From positions 1-47,046 of the forward strand of contig JANYDE010000075.1 of assembly GCA_025359915.1 (NCBI GenBank): 47,046 nucleotides of DNA, read 5' to 3'. Positions 36,072 through 44,227 of this stretch are shown here, piece after piece; positions within the stretch are counted from its first letter, which is position 1; every line of letters starts with the position of its first letter. The notes beneath the pieces were generated by a model that ran no database searches, had not been told where the DNA came from, and saw only the letters and a program-made list of their open reading frames with translations. The DNA comes from Chamaesiphon sp. 336R_metabinner_41 (GTDB taxonomy: Bacteria; Cyanobacteriota; Cyanobacteriia; Cyanobacteriales; Chamaesiphonaceae). Both the position numbers and the translations under genes were made by a program.

Positions 36072-37019
36072 TTATGGCTTTTTCGTTAGATTGTTCGTTG
36101 GCGGAGCCTCTCCCTTGGAGAATCGATATTTGGCTGGCGAAATCCCATATTTTTGTCGAAAGCGGGTGGTGAAGGCACTAGGACTAGAAAATCCACACAT
36201 TTGACAGATCGTAGCGATTGGTAAGTTAGCATCTCGATCGAGTAGTAATTTAATAGCTCTTTCTAGTCGTTGCGTAATGATAAATTGATAAGGACTAATC
36301 TCCATAATTTTTTTAAATGAATGGGCGAAGACCGAAATACTTAAGTGAGCGCGTTCGGCTAGTGATTGGACGGTAATTTCTCGATCTAAATTTTGGTTGA
36401 TATAGTCGATAACTTCATCTAACTGAGATTGATGTGAATAGACTTGATAAATGATCTTGAGCGGCTGTCTGTCGGCGTAGGTACGAATTAAATGCAGACT
36501 TAGTGCCGTAGCTAATGCCTCTGTATAGAGGAGATCAGTCAGCCCATTCAAGGTAAACTCTTGTTTAAATAATTCTAGTAAATTTTTGACAACCGGATCT
36601 TTACAACCGATTAATGGCTTAAATAAAACGTCTTCTGCGGCAAAATTGGTCGAGATCAAGTTACTAACAAAGCTGGGCTGCAAATATACATGCATACACA
36701 GTGAATCATGAGACCAGCGCGAACCGGAGATCTCGTTATGGGGGATAAAGATCCACTCGCCACTAGCAATCGGATGTGGTTGAAACGTTAACCCATCAGT
36801 CGATAATTCGAGACTTGGCAGATCGCTCAGAGCCATCGAAAACGCATGGTAAGGCACAACATAAAACGGTGTTGCCATCGGTGGTAATTGATAAATCGTA
36901 ACCTGCGCGCTATGCCCCATTTTACTCATGCCCACAATCTCGGCATCTGGCACTGCCAACGTTCGCAATTCATCGAGATCGCTGATGTCGATCGGTTCTC
37001 TGTCTGGGGGGAAGTCCAT
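36072..37019 (-). CDS. AraC-family transcription regulator
   Basis: The 315-residue protein has an N-terminal ligand/dimer region (residues 1-205) and a C-terminal double HTH: LDEVIDYINQNLDREITVQS, AERAHLSISVFAHSFKKIM and the signature CGFSSPSAFTTRFRQKYGIS ending PAKYRFSK. The last codons (EAPPTNNLTKKP) are encoded inside a dispersed TTGGCGGAGCCT repeat at 36094-36121, so the natural C-terminus has been replaced or extended by repeat sequence. It diverges from the first propeller gene across a 368-base spacer, which suggests it may control that locus. Confidence 0.9.
   Translation of the reverse strand: MDFPPDREPIDISDLDELRTLAVPDAEIVGMSKMGHSAQVTIYQLPPMATPFYVVPYHAFSMALSDLPSLELSTDGLTFQPHPIASGEWIFIPHNEISGSRWSHDSLCMHVYLQPSFVSNLISTNFAAEDVLFKPLIGCKDPVVKNLLELFKQEFTLNGLTDLLYTEALATALSLHLIRTYADRQPLKIIYQVYSHQSQLDEVIDYINQNLDREITVQSLAERAHLSISVFAHSFKKIMEISPYQFIITQRLERAIKLLLDRDANLPIATICQMCGFSSPSAFTTRFRQKYGISPAKYRFSKGEAPPTNNLTKKP
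36094..36121. repeat. Dispersed repeat inside the 3' end of the AraC gene
   Basis: TTGGCGGAGCCTCTCCC, then TTGGAGAA, matches modules at 3599 and 23400. It overlaps the last codons of the AraC-type gene and contributes amino acids to it, showing that the repeat family can insert into coding ends without loss of the upstream domain. Confidence 0.7.
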
Positions 37020-37387
37020 TGCCGTACCTCGGAAATTACCTGATTGGCGGATAGCTAACTAAAGTTAGCAGCTTTGAGCAAGAAAGTTAGCAGCTTTGAG
37101 CAACAATTTTTTTCGTCGCAAGAGTATTATACTACCAGATGTCTTTTGTATCAATTTAGACCTCAATTTGCTAGCACTATCAATCCAAATCAACACGATC
37201 GAATCATCTCCATATTATCTAATCGATCGATACTTTTGTAGCGATATCTAAAAACTCTCAAATTTTCTCTAGCAAAGGATTCTAGCCAACCGAAGCACAA
37301 TTTTTCAAAAATCTTGAGATTAATGGAATATTTTGTAGGGCGGCTACGTTAATAAGTGTAGAGTGCCATTTACCCCCGATTTAGCCC
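37020..37387. other. Divergent AraC/propeller control region
   Basis: The 368-base spacer has no gene. It contains two exact tandem copies of a 21-base unit (see 37061-37104) close to the AraC start and a long AT-rich part. The propeller gene's own promoter should lie at about 37290-37380, but no clear box pair is seen. Confidence 0.55.
37061..37104. repeat. Two tandem 22-base repeats, possible operator
   Basis: AAAGTTAGCAGCTTTGAGCA occurs at 37061 and again at 37083, period 22 bases, about two DNA turns. Tandem direct repeats spaced by two turns are the usual form of AraC-family binding sites. They lie 42 bases from the AraC start, fitting autoregulation. A GCTAACT just upstream is inverted relative to AGTTAGC. 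Confidence 0.6.
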
Positions 37388-38653
37388 ATGAAAAATTTCT
37401 TCACTACTGTTACTGCGCTCCTGGGATTAGGCGCGATCGCCGCAATTCCATTCCTGCCAACCGAGGGAGTACAAGCAGGAACTAAGCCAGCAGTTTCCGA
37501 AATGCTGAAACAGCAACCGTTATCGAATAGTGTGTCTCTAGAGCAGAAGATGCTGCCAATTCAAATACTTAAGTCTAAAATTCAACCGAAACCAATCTAC
37601 ACACCAAAATCAAAATCACCATCCATAATGGATGCTATTAACAGTCGTAACGCTGAAGTGATACAAGCGAGATCGGATCGTGGTTGGACTTATTTATTTA
37701 CCCCCGACTACTTAGGTCAAAAAATTCATGTTCGGGTGGCTAGTGCTACAGGTAATGGTGCGCTCAACAATACTACTACCGATAAGGCTGAGATAGCTAC
37801 TCCCAATTGCAATCCCAATAGTGTTGTAGCCACTCAATCAACTCTATATGTAGCTTGCAATAAAGAGACGGGTAATGGAGATCGCATTCTGACTTATGAC
37901 ATTAGCAACATCACTCAACCAACTCTGAGTAAAACAATTAATAGTAATCAATTTAATAGCTTGATAGCTCTAGCTCTCGATCAGGATGGCAATCTTTGGG
38001 TTTCTAGCTATGGTAATGGTAAAATAGCCCGCATTTCCAGCAGCAGCCTCGCATCTGCTAGTCCACAAGTTGATAAAGCTTTAGCAAGTTCTCCTGCCGA
38101 ACCGACAGGGATTGCCTTCGATCCAGATGGTTCGCTCTGGGCAGCCAGCACTTATTCAAATGGACTTGTCGTCAATATTTCTGCTGCGGATCTCAACAAA
38201 TCAGGCTTAGACATTGATGCAAACCCGCGCTATTGTATCTCCAAATCTATCTCTGGTTGCAATCCCGTTGCCAGTACTTTTGACTTTCCAGAAGGCATTG
38301 CTGTTCTAAACGGGACAATTTGGGTTGCTAATAATGGCGGAGATCATCCTGGTCATAAGATGACTGCATTGCAAGTGTCAAATAGTCAGTTAACTGTCAA
38401 ACAAACCGTTGGAAGTAGTCCTGGAAACCCTTTTTCCTGTCCTGGTGGCTTATTTGCCGACGGGACAGATCTCTACATCAATGACCAAAGTTTTGGTTTG
38501 AGTAATACTGGCTGCGGTAGTAATGATGGAAAAGCAACTGCAGATGGAGTGATTAAATATGGTGGAGGTAATTTGAGCAGTACTCCAACTGTGTTTAAAG
38601 GTACAACTAGTCGTCCTGGATTTGGTGGAATTGCGTTACTGAAAATTCAATAA
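37388..38653 (+). CDS. Secreted six-cysteine beta-propeller (NHL/SMP-30-like) protein
   Basis: The 421-residue protein has a signal peptide (FFTTVTALLGLGAIAAIPFL) and a basic linker (about 31-95). The conserved module RSDRGWTYLFTPDYLGQKIH leads into a propeller domain with repeated blade motifs: LIALALDQDGNLWVSSYGNG, AEPTGIAFDPDGSLWAAST and FPEGIAVLNGTIWVANNGGD. Six cysteines (first at 141 and 157, then RYCIS, SGCNP, FSCPGG, TGCGS) match those of the second propeller and probably form three disulfides outside the cell. The NHL/SMP-30 superfamily includes lactonases and binding proteins; no metal-binding set could be assigned, so the activity is unknown. The GH5-like gene follows 11 bases later. 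Confidence 0.78.
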   Translation: MKNFFTTVTALLGLGAIAAIPFLPTEGVQAGTKPAVSEMLKQQPLSNSVSLEQKMLPIQILKSKIQPKPIYTPKSKSPSIMDAINSRNAEVIQARSDRGWTYLFTPDYLGQKIHVRVASATGNGALNNTTTDKAEIATPNCNPNSVVATQSTLYVACNKETGNGDRILTYDISNITQPTLSKTINSNQFNSLIALALDQDGNLWVSSYGNGKIARISSSSLASASPQVDKALASSPAEPTGIAFDPDGSLWAASTYSNGLVVNISAADLNKSGLDIDANPRYCISKSISGCNPVASTFDFPEGIAVLNGTIWVANNGGDHPGHKMTALQVSNSQLTVKQTVGSSPGNPFSCPGGLFADGTDLYINDQSFGLSNTGCGSNDGKATADGVIKYGGGNLSSTPTVFKGTTSRPGFGGIALLKIQ

Positions 38654-38664
38654 TTTGGAAATTA

Positions 38665-39780
38665 ATGATGTCAGATAAACTTTCTCGCAGACAAATTTTA
38701 CGATTGGGTGGTGGCTTGGCAATTGGTGCAGTGGGTACGACTTCGCTATGGAGCGGATCGTCATTAAATCAACCATCATTAGCGATCTCTACAAATTTTG
38801 GTCAGCCTGCTTTTTTTACAAGGGGGGCAAATCTTCATAATCCTTATGGCATAAAGGTTGTGCTCAAAGGAATTAACTTACCATTATTAGATGATTGGGG
38901 TTTTCCACAAAGTAACACTCTAGCAGAACTAGAGAAAACTGGTGCGAATGCCGTTCGGATTCAATGGTACAAAGATTATGGAGCGCAGAGTCGTCCCGCA
39001 TATTCTGTGGCAGATTTGGATAAATTCTTATCTGAATGTCGCAAGTTGAGTATTATTCCGATTCTGTATTTGAACGATCTTACTTGTCAAGCAGATCCAA
39101 ATTTACTCAATAGTCAATTATTACCCTGGTGGACATCCGATTCAGTCGTAAGTGTCTTAAAAAAACACGAACGCTACCTGATTATTAATCTAGCGAATGA
39201 ATTGGGTCATTATCGATGGAGTAGTAATAAAGATGAAGCCCTGGCGAATTTTGTGAATGCTTATACGATAGCGATCGCCGGAATCAGAAAGCATCTCCGA
39301 GTCCCGATCGCAATCGATGCACCTGATTGTGGTACTTCGATCGAAGTTTTTCCAAAAATTGCGCAAACGTTGATAGCGGCAGATCCACTTCACAATCTAT
39401 TATTTAGCGGACATGCTTATTGGGCGAGTTATGACGGAATGCCTTATTTTCAAGCAGCAATTAATGCTAATATACCAATGTTTTTTGGAGAAATTGCCAA
39501 TAAACAAGATGAAGAGGTAAATGGAGCAACTCAGTATTGTTATTACAATATCGATGTGCCTAGCCGGAGGAAAGCTAATTCCTTTAATTATCAATCACTG
39601 CTAACTTATCTACAATCACGTGATATAGGTTGGCTAGCATGGAGTTGGTGGAAAGACAACTGTAGCTCTCGACAAATTACTCTCAATGGCACCATGTCTG
39701 GATTGACACCTTATGGAAAGGATATAGTCGACAATCGAATCTATGGATTGAAATCGACAGCTAAAAGAGTTACTCTTTAG
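38665..39780 (+). CDS. Tat-exported GH5-type glycoside hydrolase
   Basis: The 371-residue protein begins with a twin-arginine signal (LSRRQILRLGGGLAIGAVG). The TIM-barrel domain shows GH5/cellulase-superfamily features: an early LKGINLPLLDDWG, ANAVRIQWYKD, the acid/base Glu179 in NLANELGHYRW and the nucleophile Glu276 in PMFFGEIANK, plus DIGWLAWSWWKDN at the last strand. Likely substrates are beta-1,4-linked glucans or mannans. The ATG at 38665 comes 11 bases after the propeller stop, so the two are probably co-transcribed and act together outside the cell, perhaps on sheath or foreign polysaccharide (inferred). Confidence 0.82.
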   Translation: MMSDKLSRRQILRLGGGLAIGAVGTTSLWSGSSLNQPSLAISTNFGQPAFFTRGANLHNPYGIKVVLKGINLPLLDDWGFPQSNTLAELEKTGANAVRIQWYKDYGAQSRPAYSVADLDKFLSECRKLSIIPILYLNDLTCQADPNLLNSQLLPWWTSDSVVSVLKKHERYLIINLANELGHYRWSSNKDEALANFVNAYTIAIAGIRKHLRVPIAIDAPDCGTSIEVFPKIAQTLIAADPLHNLLFSGHAYWASYDGMPYFQAAINANIPMFFGEIANKQDEEVNGATQYCYYNIDVPSRRKANSFNYQSLLTYLQSRDIGWLAWSWWKDNCSSRQITLNGTMSGLTPYGKDIVDNRIYGLKSTAKRVTL

Positions 39781-39919
39781 CAAGCTTAAGCGATCGATAT
39801 TCACTGTTTCAATCCAGAAATTTAGTGTGAAAATTTCGACCACTTCAAGTTCGACCGAGTAAACAAGCTCAATCCAATTTGACCACTAAGATAAAGCCAC
39901 TTAATAGAGAAATACGATC

Positions 39920-41089
39920 GTGAAAAATGGATTAAAGAGACTTGGATTGATGACAGCGACTATTGCAATCTCCTTAGTCAATAATATCGGATTTGGATCA
40001 TTCGATCGATTAGATGCAGCCCCAATCTATTCACTACCGGAAGAACAAGCACCCACAAATCAAACAACCCTCAATAGGCAAGATGCCGTAACTGATGCAA
40101 TTCGTAGTGCAAGTCGTACTGATCGTGGTTGGACTTACTTATTTACCCCCGATTACTCAGGTCAAAAAGTTCATATTCGCTTGATTGGTGCAACGACACG
40201 TAGTCCAGCCACTAATATTGCTATGCGAAATAGCAATCTGGATTGGGCTGTGATATCTACGCCTACTTGCAGTCCGAATAGTGTAGTCGCCACTCAGTAT
40301 ACTCTCTACGTTGCCTGTGTTGAAAATAAGATTTTAGTCTATGATATTAGCGATTCGGATAGAGTCAAAAAACCTATTTTGAGTCGAACAATTAATAGTG
40401 ATGAATTTAACGAATTGATCGCCCTAGCTCTGGATAAAAAAGGCAATCTCTGGGTATCTAGCAAAAGTAATGGCAAGATTATCCGTATTTCTAACCCCAT
40501 TACTAATCCACAAGTTGATCGAGCATTAATCAATTCACCTAATTCACCTGCTGGAATTACTTTTGATGTAAATGGTTCTCTATGGGCCGTAAGCACTGAC
40601 GGAATTGTGCTAAACATTCCCGTTTTCGAACTAAATAAAAATAGTTTAGCTATTGATGCTACCCCCACTTACTGCATGTCTAATTCTGCATCTGGTTGTG
40701 AGAAAATACCGGATAGTTATAACTATTTTGACTATCCTGAAGGAATTGCTATTCTCAACAATACAATTTGGGTATCTAGTAACGGTGACAAGCATCCAGG
40801 GCATAAATTGACCGCTTTGCAAGTATCAGGAAATAAATTAATCTTTCTCAGAACAGTCAATTCTTTTTCTTGTCCTGGTGGCTTATTTTCCGATAATAAA
40901 GATCTCTATGTTAACGACCAGAGCTATGGATTGGGTAATAACACGACATGTGGTTATAGGGATGGGCAAGCTGCCGCAGATGGAGTTCTTCGCTATCGTG
41001 GAGGGGATCTTAATGCTACTCCGACTGTTTGGGGAAAGTCTACAAGTCGCCCTGGGTTTGGGGGGATTACGGTAGTAAAGATTCAATAA
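39920..41089 (+). CDS. Secreted beta-propeller protein, second paralogue
   Basis: The 389-residue product of GTG 39920 has a signal segment (LKRLGLMTATIAISLVNNIG), the shared module RTDRGWTYLFTPDYSGQKVH and the propeller with LIALALDKKGNLWVSS, GITFDVNGSLWAVST and YPEGIAILNNTIWVSS. The six cysteines are at matching places (TPTC, YVAC, TYCM, SGCEK, FSCPGG, TTCGY). The C-terminus TSRPGFGGITVVKIQ matches its paralogues. Its 5' end is nearly identical in DNA to the third copy at 41153, so those two arose by recent duplication. A short linker replaces the longer basic linker of copy one. Confidence 0.78.
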   Translation: MKNGLKRLGLMTATIAISLVNNIGFGSFDRLDAAPIYSLPEEQAPTNQTTLNRQDAVTDAIRSASRTDRGWTYLFTPDYSGQKVHIRLIGATTRSPATNIAMRNSNLDWAVISTPTCSPNSVVATQYTLYVACVENKILVYDISDSDRVKKPILSRTINSDEFNELIALALDKKGNLWVSSKSNGKIIRISNPITNPQVDRALINSPNSPAGITFDVNGSLWAVSTDGIVLNIPVFELNKNSLAIDATPTYCMSNSASGCEKIPDSYNYFDYPEGIAILNNTIWVSSNGDKHPGHKLTALQVSGNKLIFLRTVNSFSCPGGLFSDNKDLYVNDQSYGLGNNTTCGYRDGQAAADGVLRYRGGDLNATPTVWGKSTSRPGFGGITVVKIQ

Positions 41090-41152
41090 TTTAGCGATTA
41101 ATTATTTCAAATAAGCAAAAAGCAATTTAAAATATCGAAGATAAATATAATC

Positions 41153-41433
41153 ATGAAAAATGGATTAAAAAGAATTGGATTGATGACAGCGACTATTGCA
41201 CTCTCGTTAGTCAATTATATCGAATTTGGATCGTTCGATCGAGTAGATGCCGCAGGAGTAGTCCTATCAGAACGGCAGACGGAAAGCATCGCGGCACGCC
41301 GTCCCGATCGTGGTTGGACTTACTTATTTACTCCCGACTACTTAGGTAAAAAGATCCATGTTCGTGTAATTACGCCACCTAAAATGCCCTCGATCGATTG
41401 GTCATATATATCCACATCAAATTGAAATCTAAG
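41153..41433 (+). pseudogene. 5' part of third propeller gene, cut by insertion
   Basis: Codons from ATG 41153 repeat the signal segment and module of copy two (LKRIGLMTATIALSLVNYIE, then RPDRGWTYLFTPDYLGKKIH). The match ends at DWSYISTSN with TGA (41423-41425) where the paralogues have a Cys codon, so a TGC to TGA change seems to have followed. DNA similarity continues a few bases, then the outer insertion element starts at 41434. The 3' part resumes at 44228, and about 110-120 codons of the middle are missing. The protein cannot work unless the 90-residue leader piece has its own role. Confidence 0.85.
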
Positions 41434-41551
41434 AACCTGAGTTCGATGAGGCTATGCCTCATCATCAAATCAAGTATCTGACTGCATTTGAGGCATCGCT
41501 AGCAATAGTCAAAAAGAACGTCTCGATCGATTGATTGTCAATAATTTTAAT

Positions 41552-42987
41552 GGCTCTTCATTACTTAGTATGCTCGATCGATAGCATTTTGTATAAATAA
41601 TCAAAGCAAATAAATATAATTAATGAAGGAATTCTTACTCTGACTGATAAAAAAGTACAATTTAGATATAGGTAAAATTCAGTTAAAGTACTTTTGGGGT
41701 CAAGGTAGCAAATATGAGCACAAAAAAAGAGCTTAAACTACTAACAGAACTACTAAATTTAGAAGGCGTAAAGGTATCTTCACATCGACAGTATGAAGGA
41801 ATTGGAATAATCTTACAGATCGAGGCAATCGCTAGGGAAAGTGTTTGCGGTCGCTGCGGTTTAAACAGTAGTAAATTACATCAAAATCGTTGGCACATAA
41901 TTAAAGATTTATCGTGGGGAGAGAAGGCAGTATTTTTAGAAATAAACAGAAGGCAATTTAAGTGTGAGAAATGTCGAAAACCATTTAGCGAAGAAATGGG
42001 TTTTGTGAAGGAGAGAAGAACTTATACAAAAAGACTAGCAAAAAAGACGATAGAAGAAGTTCTAGCAGATGATATAAGTAGTGTAGCAAAAAAGGGGATA
42101 GTGACAACGGAAGAAATAGAAAGAATGTTGAAGGATGCAGCGGCAAAATTATTAAAATTAAAACCAGTAGGGTTAAAAAGACTGGGAATAGATGAAATAG
42201 CTTTAATTAAAGGTCAGGGAAATTATTGTGCAGTACTAGTAGACCTAGAGCGGTCTAAATTATTGATGATCCTAGAGAGTAGAACTAAAGAAGAAATCAA
42301 GAAAGTGATACTAGAATGGGGAGCAGAAGTGTTAGCTGGAATAGAAGAGGTCAGTATAGATTTATGGAAGGGGTACAAAAGTCTAGTAACAGAAATTATG
42401 CCAAAAGCTCAAGTAGTAGCAGATAGATTTCATGTGATGGTTCAAATAAATAAAGAATTAGACATGCAGAGAAAGAAAGAAAAACGAATAATAGAGCAAA
42501 AAATCAAGCAAGCAAAAACTGAAAAAGAAAAGTTAGAGAATACAAAAATATTAGCAGGAATAACAGCTAGTAAATACGCACTGCTAAAAAATGAGAAGGA
42601 CTTAAACCAAGAGCAAAAAGACAAGCTAGCTGAAGTCAAAGTTGTTTCTCAAAGTCTCAAACTCATGCATCAACTAAAAGAGGAATTTAGAGAAATATTT
42701 GAGAAATCTCAACAGTGGTCTGAAGCATTACTTGGGCTAGGAGAGTGGCTGTCTAAAGCACAAAAATATTTTGTAAATAGCCAATCAACAATCGTGAGAT
42801 GGTTCGACGAAATACTTGCTTATTTCGATAACAGAACAACCAGTGGTATCGTTGAGGGAATTAATAACAAACTCAAGCTAATAAAGCGTTCTGCCTATGG
42901 ATTTACAAATTTTGAGAATTTCCGAAATAGATGCTTGCTTAATTGGCACTTTAATTGTTAATTCTGCATACTAAGTAATGAAGAGCC
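41552..42987 (+). mobile_element. Complete ISL3-family insertion sequence (1436 bp)
   Basis: Ends are perfect 22-bp inverted repeats: GGCTCTTCATTACTTAGTAT and two more bases at 41552-41573, complementary to 42966-42987. GGCTCTTC is typical of ISL3 termini. Exact 8-bp target duplications ATTTTAAT (41544-41551 and 42988-42995) match the 8-bp duplication usual for the family. The single transposase gene is intact. Perfect ends and duplications show a recent insertion. Confidence 0.95.
41714..42961 (+). CDS. ISL3-family transposase
   Basis: The 415-residue protein has an N-terminal zinc-binding region (CGRCG near residue 46 and CEKCRKPF near 87), an HTH-like stretch and a DDE catalytic domain: GIDEIALIKGQGNYC (first Asp), VSIDLWKGYKSLV and VVADRFHVMVQ (second Asp region), and the C-terminal Glu in TTSGIVEGINNKLKLIK with SAYGFTNFENFRNRCL. 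A Lys-rich helical insertion (about 250-300) is normal for the family. Length is typical, and the stop lies 4 bases before the right inverted repeat. It looks functional. Confidence 0.96.
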   Translation: MSTKKELKLLTELLNLEGVKVSSHRQYEGIGIILQIEAIARESVCGRCGLNSSKLHQNRWHIIKDLSWGEKAVFLEINRRQFKCEKCRKPFSEEMGFVKERRTYTKRLAKKTIEEVLADDISSVAKKGIVTTEEIERMLKDAAAKLLKLKPVGLKRLGIDEIALIKGQGNYCAVLVDLERSKLLMILESRTKEEIKKVILEWGAEVLAGIEEVSIDLWKGYKSLVTEIMPKAQVVADRFHVMVQINKELDMQRKKEKRIIEQKIKQAKTEKEKLENTKILAGITASKYALLKNEKDLNQEQKDKLAEVKVVSQSLKLMHQLKEEFREIFEKSQQWSEALLGLGEWLSKAQKYFVNSQSTIVRWFDEILAYFDNRTTSGIVEGINNKLKLIKRSAYGFTNFENFRNRCLLNWHFNC

Positions 42988-43183
42988 ATTTTAATTTATT
43001 GACAATCAATCGATATTTAATACACAAATACCAAGCACAAAGAATTAAGAATAAATAAGATTAGTAACATATGGGAAACAAACTGACAATAAAAAATACT
43101 GTAAATTATTAGAACCGTCTCTATTTGATATTGTATTCCGGTTAAATTAAAGTGTGTACCAAATCGAGTCAGTATTTTAGATT

Positions 43184-44071
43184 ATGGATTTAGTTAAACT
43201 TTTTTGTGAACTAGATGATTTCTATCAAGATTACTTGCAAACATTCTCAAACACTTTCTTTCCAGCGAATGGTAAAAACTTACCACACCATTGTCGGTTA
43301 CACCCAAGTGAAGTAATGACGATTGTTGTTCACTTTCATCAGTCAAGCTATCGAACATTTAAGGATTATTATACCAAATATGTCTGTAAATATTTAACTA
43401 ATTATTTTCCAAGTTTAGTCAGCTACAACAGAATGGTTGAATTGATGCCAAACGTATTAACCGCTTGCCTTTATTATCTCAAATCTCGTCAAGGGAAATC
43501 AACTGGAATTAGCTTTGTAGATAGTACGGCTATCCCCGTCTGTCATCCGAAAAGAATAACAAGGAACAAAGTCTTCAAAGAAACTGGCAAGCTAGGCAAG
43601 AGTTCAATGGGATGGTTTTATGGGTTTAAACTTCATTTAATTATCAATGATTCTGGAGAGATTTTAAGTTGTCACATTACACCTGGTAATGTTGATGACA
43701 GAAAACATATGCCATCGATGACTCAGGGAATATCTGGCAAGATGTTTGGAGACAAAGGATATATTAAGAAGGAATTGTTTGAGCAACTACTGAGTCGAGG
43801 CTTGCAGTTAATTACACCACTTAAATCTAATATGAAGAACAAGCTTATACCGATGAATGATAAGATCTTACTGCGCCAGCGTCCATTAATTGAGACTGTC
43901 AATGATCAGTTGAAAAATATTTCTTACTTGGTGCATTCTCGGCATCGTAGCTTACATAATTTTATGTTAAATCTAACTACTGCATTAATTGCTTATACTC
44001 ATCAACCCAAGAAGCCGAGCCTAAAATTGGATGAATCTTATCCTGATTTTTTTAGTATTGCTCCTATTTAA
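43184..44071 (+). CDS. IS982-family transposase
   Basis: The 295-residue protein has the features of IS982 transposases: HCRLHPSEVMTIVVHFHQS near the N-terminus, FVDSTAIPVCHPKRI (first catalytic Asp), GWFYGFKLHLIIND, FGDKGYIKKELFEQL (second Asp) and RPLIETVNDQLKNI (Glu). Length is normal and no stop or frameshift is seen, so it may still be active. It lies inside the outer element at 41434-44227. Confidence 0.95.
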   Translation: MDLVKLFCELDDFYQDYLQTFSNTFFPANGKNLPHHCRLHPSEVMTIVVHFHQSSYRTFKDYYTKYVCKYLTNYFPSLVSYNRMVELMPNVLTACLYYLKSRQGKSTGISFVDSTAIPVCHPKRITRNKVFKETGKLGKSSMGWFYGFKLHLIINDSGEILSCHITPGNVDDRKHMPSMTQGISGKMFGDKGYIKKELFEQLLSRGLQLITPLKSNMKNKLIPMNDKILLRQRPLIETVNDQLKNISYLVHSRHRSLHNFMLNLTTALIAYTHQPKKPSLKLDESYPDFFSIAPI

Positions 44072-44188
44072 CCTGGCATTAACTTCTTAATTAAACTCAA
44101 TATCTTTTTCAGCAATTAATAATTTTGCTGGTGTTTTTTTGTGTCAAAATTCGACAAAATCTACTTCTAGTCTGAAAGCTTTACACCG

Positions 44189-44225
44189 CCTGAGTTCGAT
44201 GAGGCTTTGCCTCATCGAACTCAGG
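44189..44225. repeat. Palindrome at right end of outer element
   Basis: CCTGAGTTCGATGAGGC, TTT, GCCTCATCGAACTCAGG: perfect 17-bp arms with a 3-base loop. The left end at 41436 has the same first half but diverges after GCCTCATC. A palindrome within a transposon terminus is unusual. Confidence 0.85.
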
Positions 44226-44227
44226 TT

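Larger units (their letters stand above)
41526..43014. repeat. 19-bp inverted repeat now split by ISL3
   Basis: ATCGATTGATTGTCAATAA (41526-41544) and TTATTGACAATCAATCGAT (42996-43014) are exact reverse complements. Without the ISL3 element and one 8-base target copy they would be about 7 bases apart and form a strong hairpin; the ISL3 sits in its loop. Confidence 0.85.
41434..44227 (+). mobile_element. Outer IS982-type element (with nested ISL3)
   Basis: Terminal 30-base inverted repeats (41434-41463 and 44198-44227; AACCTGAGTTCGATGAGGC outermost) match at 28 of 30 positions. They enclose an IS982-family transposase gene and an inserted ISL3 element. Without the ISL3 element and one target copy the unit is about 1350 bases, rather long for IS982, so extra DNA or a second event is possible. 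I see no target duplication next to the ends, and the host gene lost about 350 bases, pointing to a deletion with insertion. The repeats might instead be two copies of a palindromic small element. Confidence 0.55.

Noticed and set aside
37431-39290. GCGATCGC-type highly iterated palindromes as special signals
   Set aside because: Such octamers are scattered genome-wide in many cyanobacteria and occur inside genes here; no local function can be argued.
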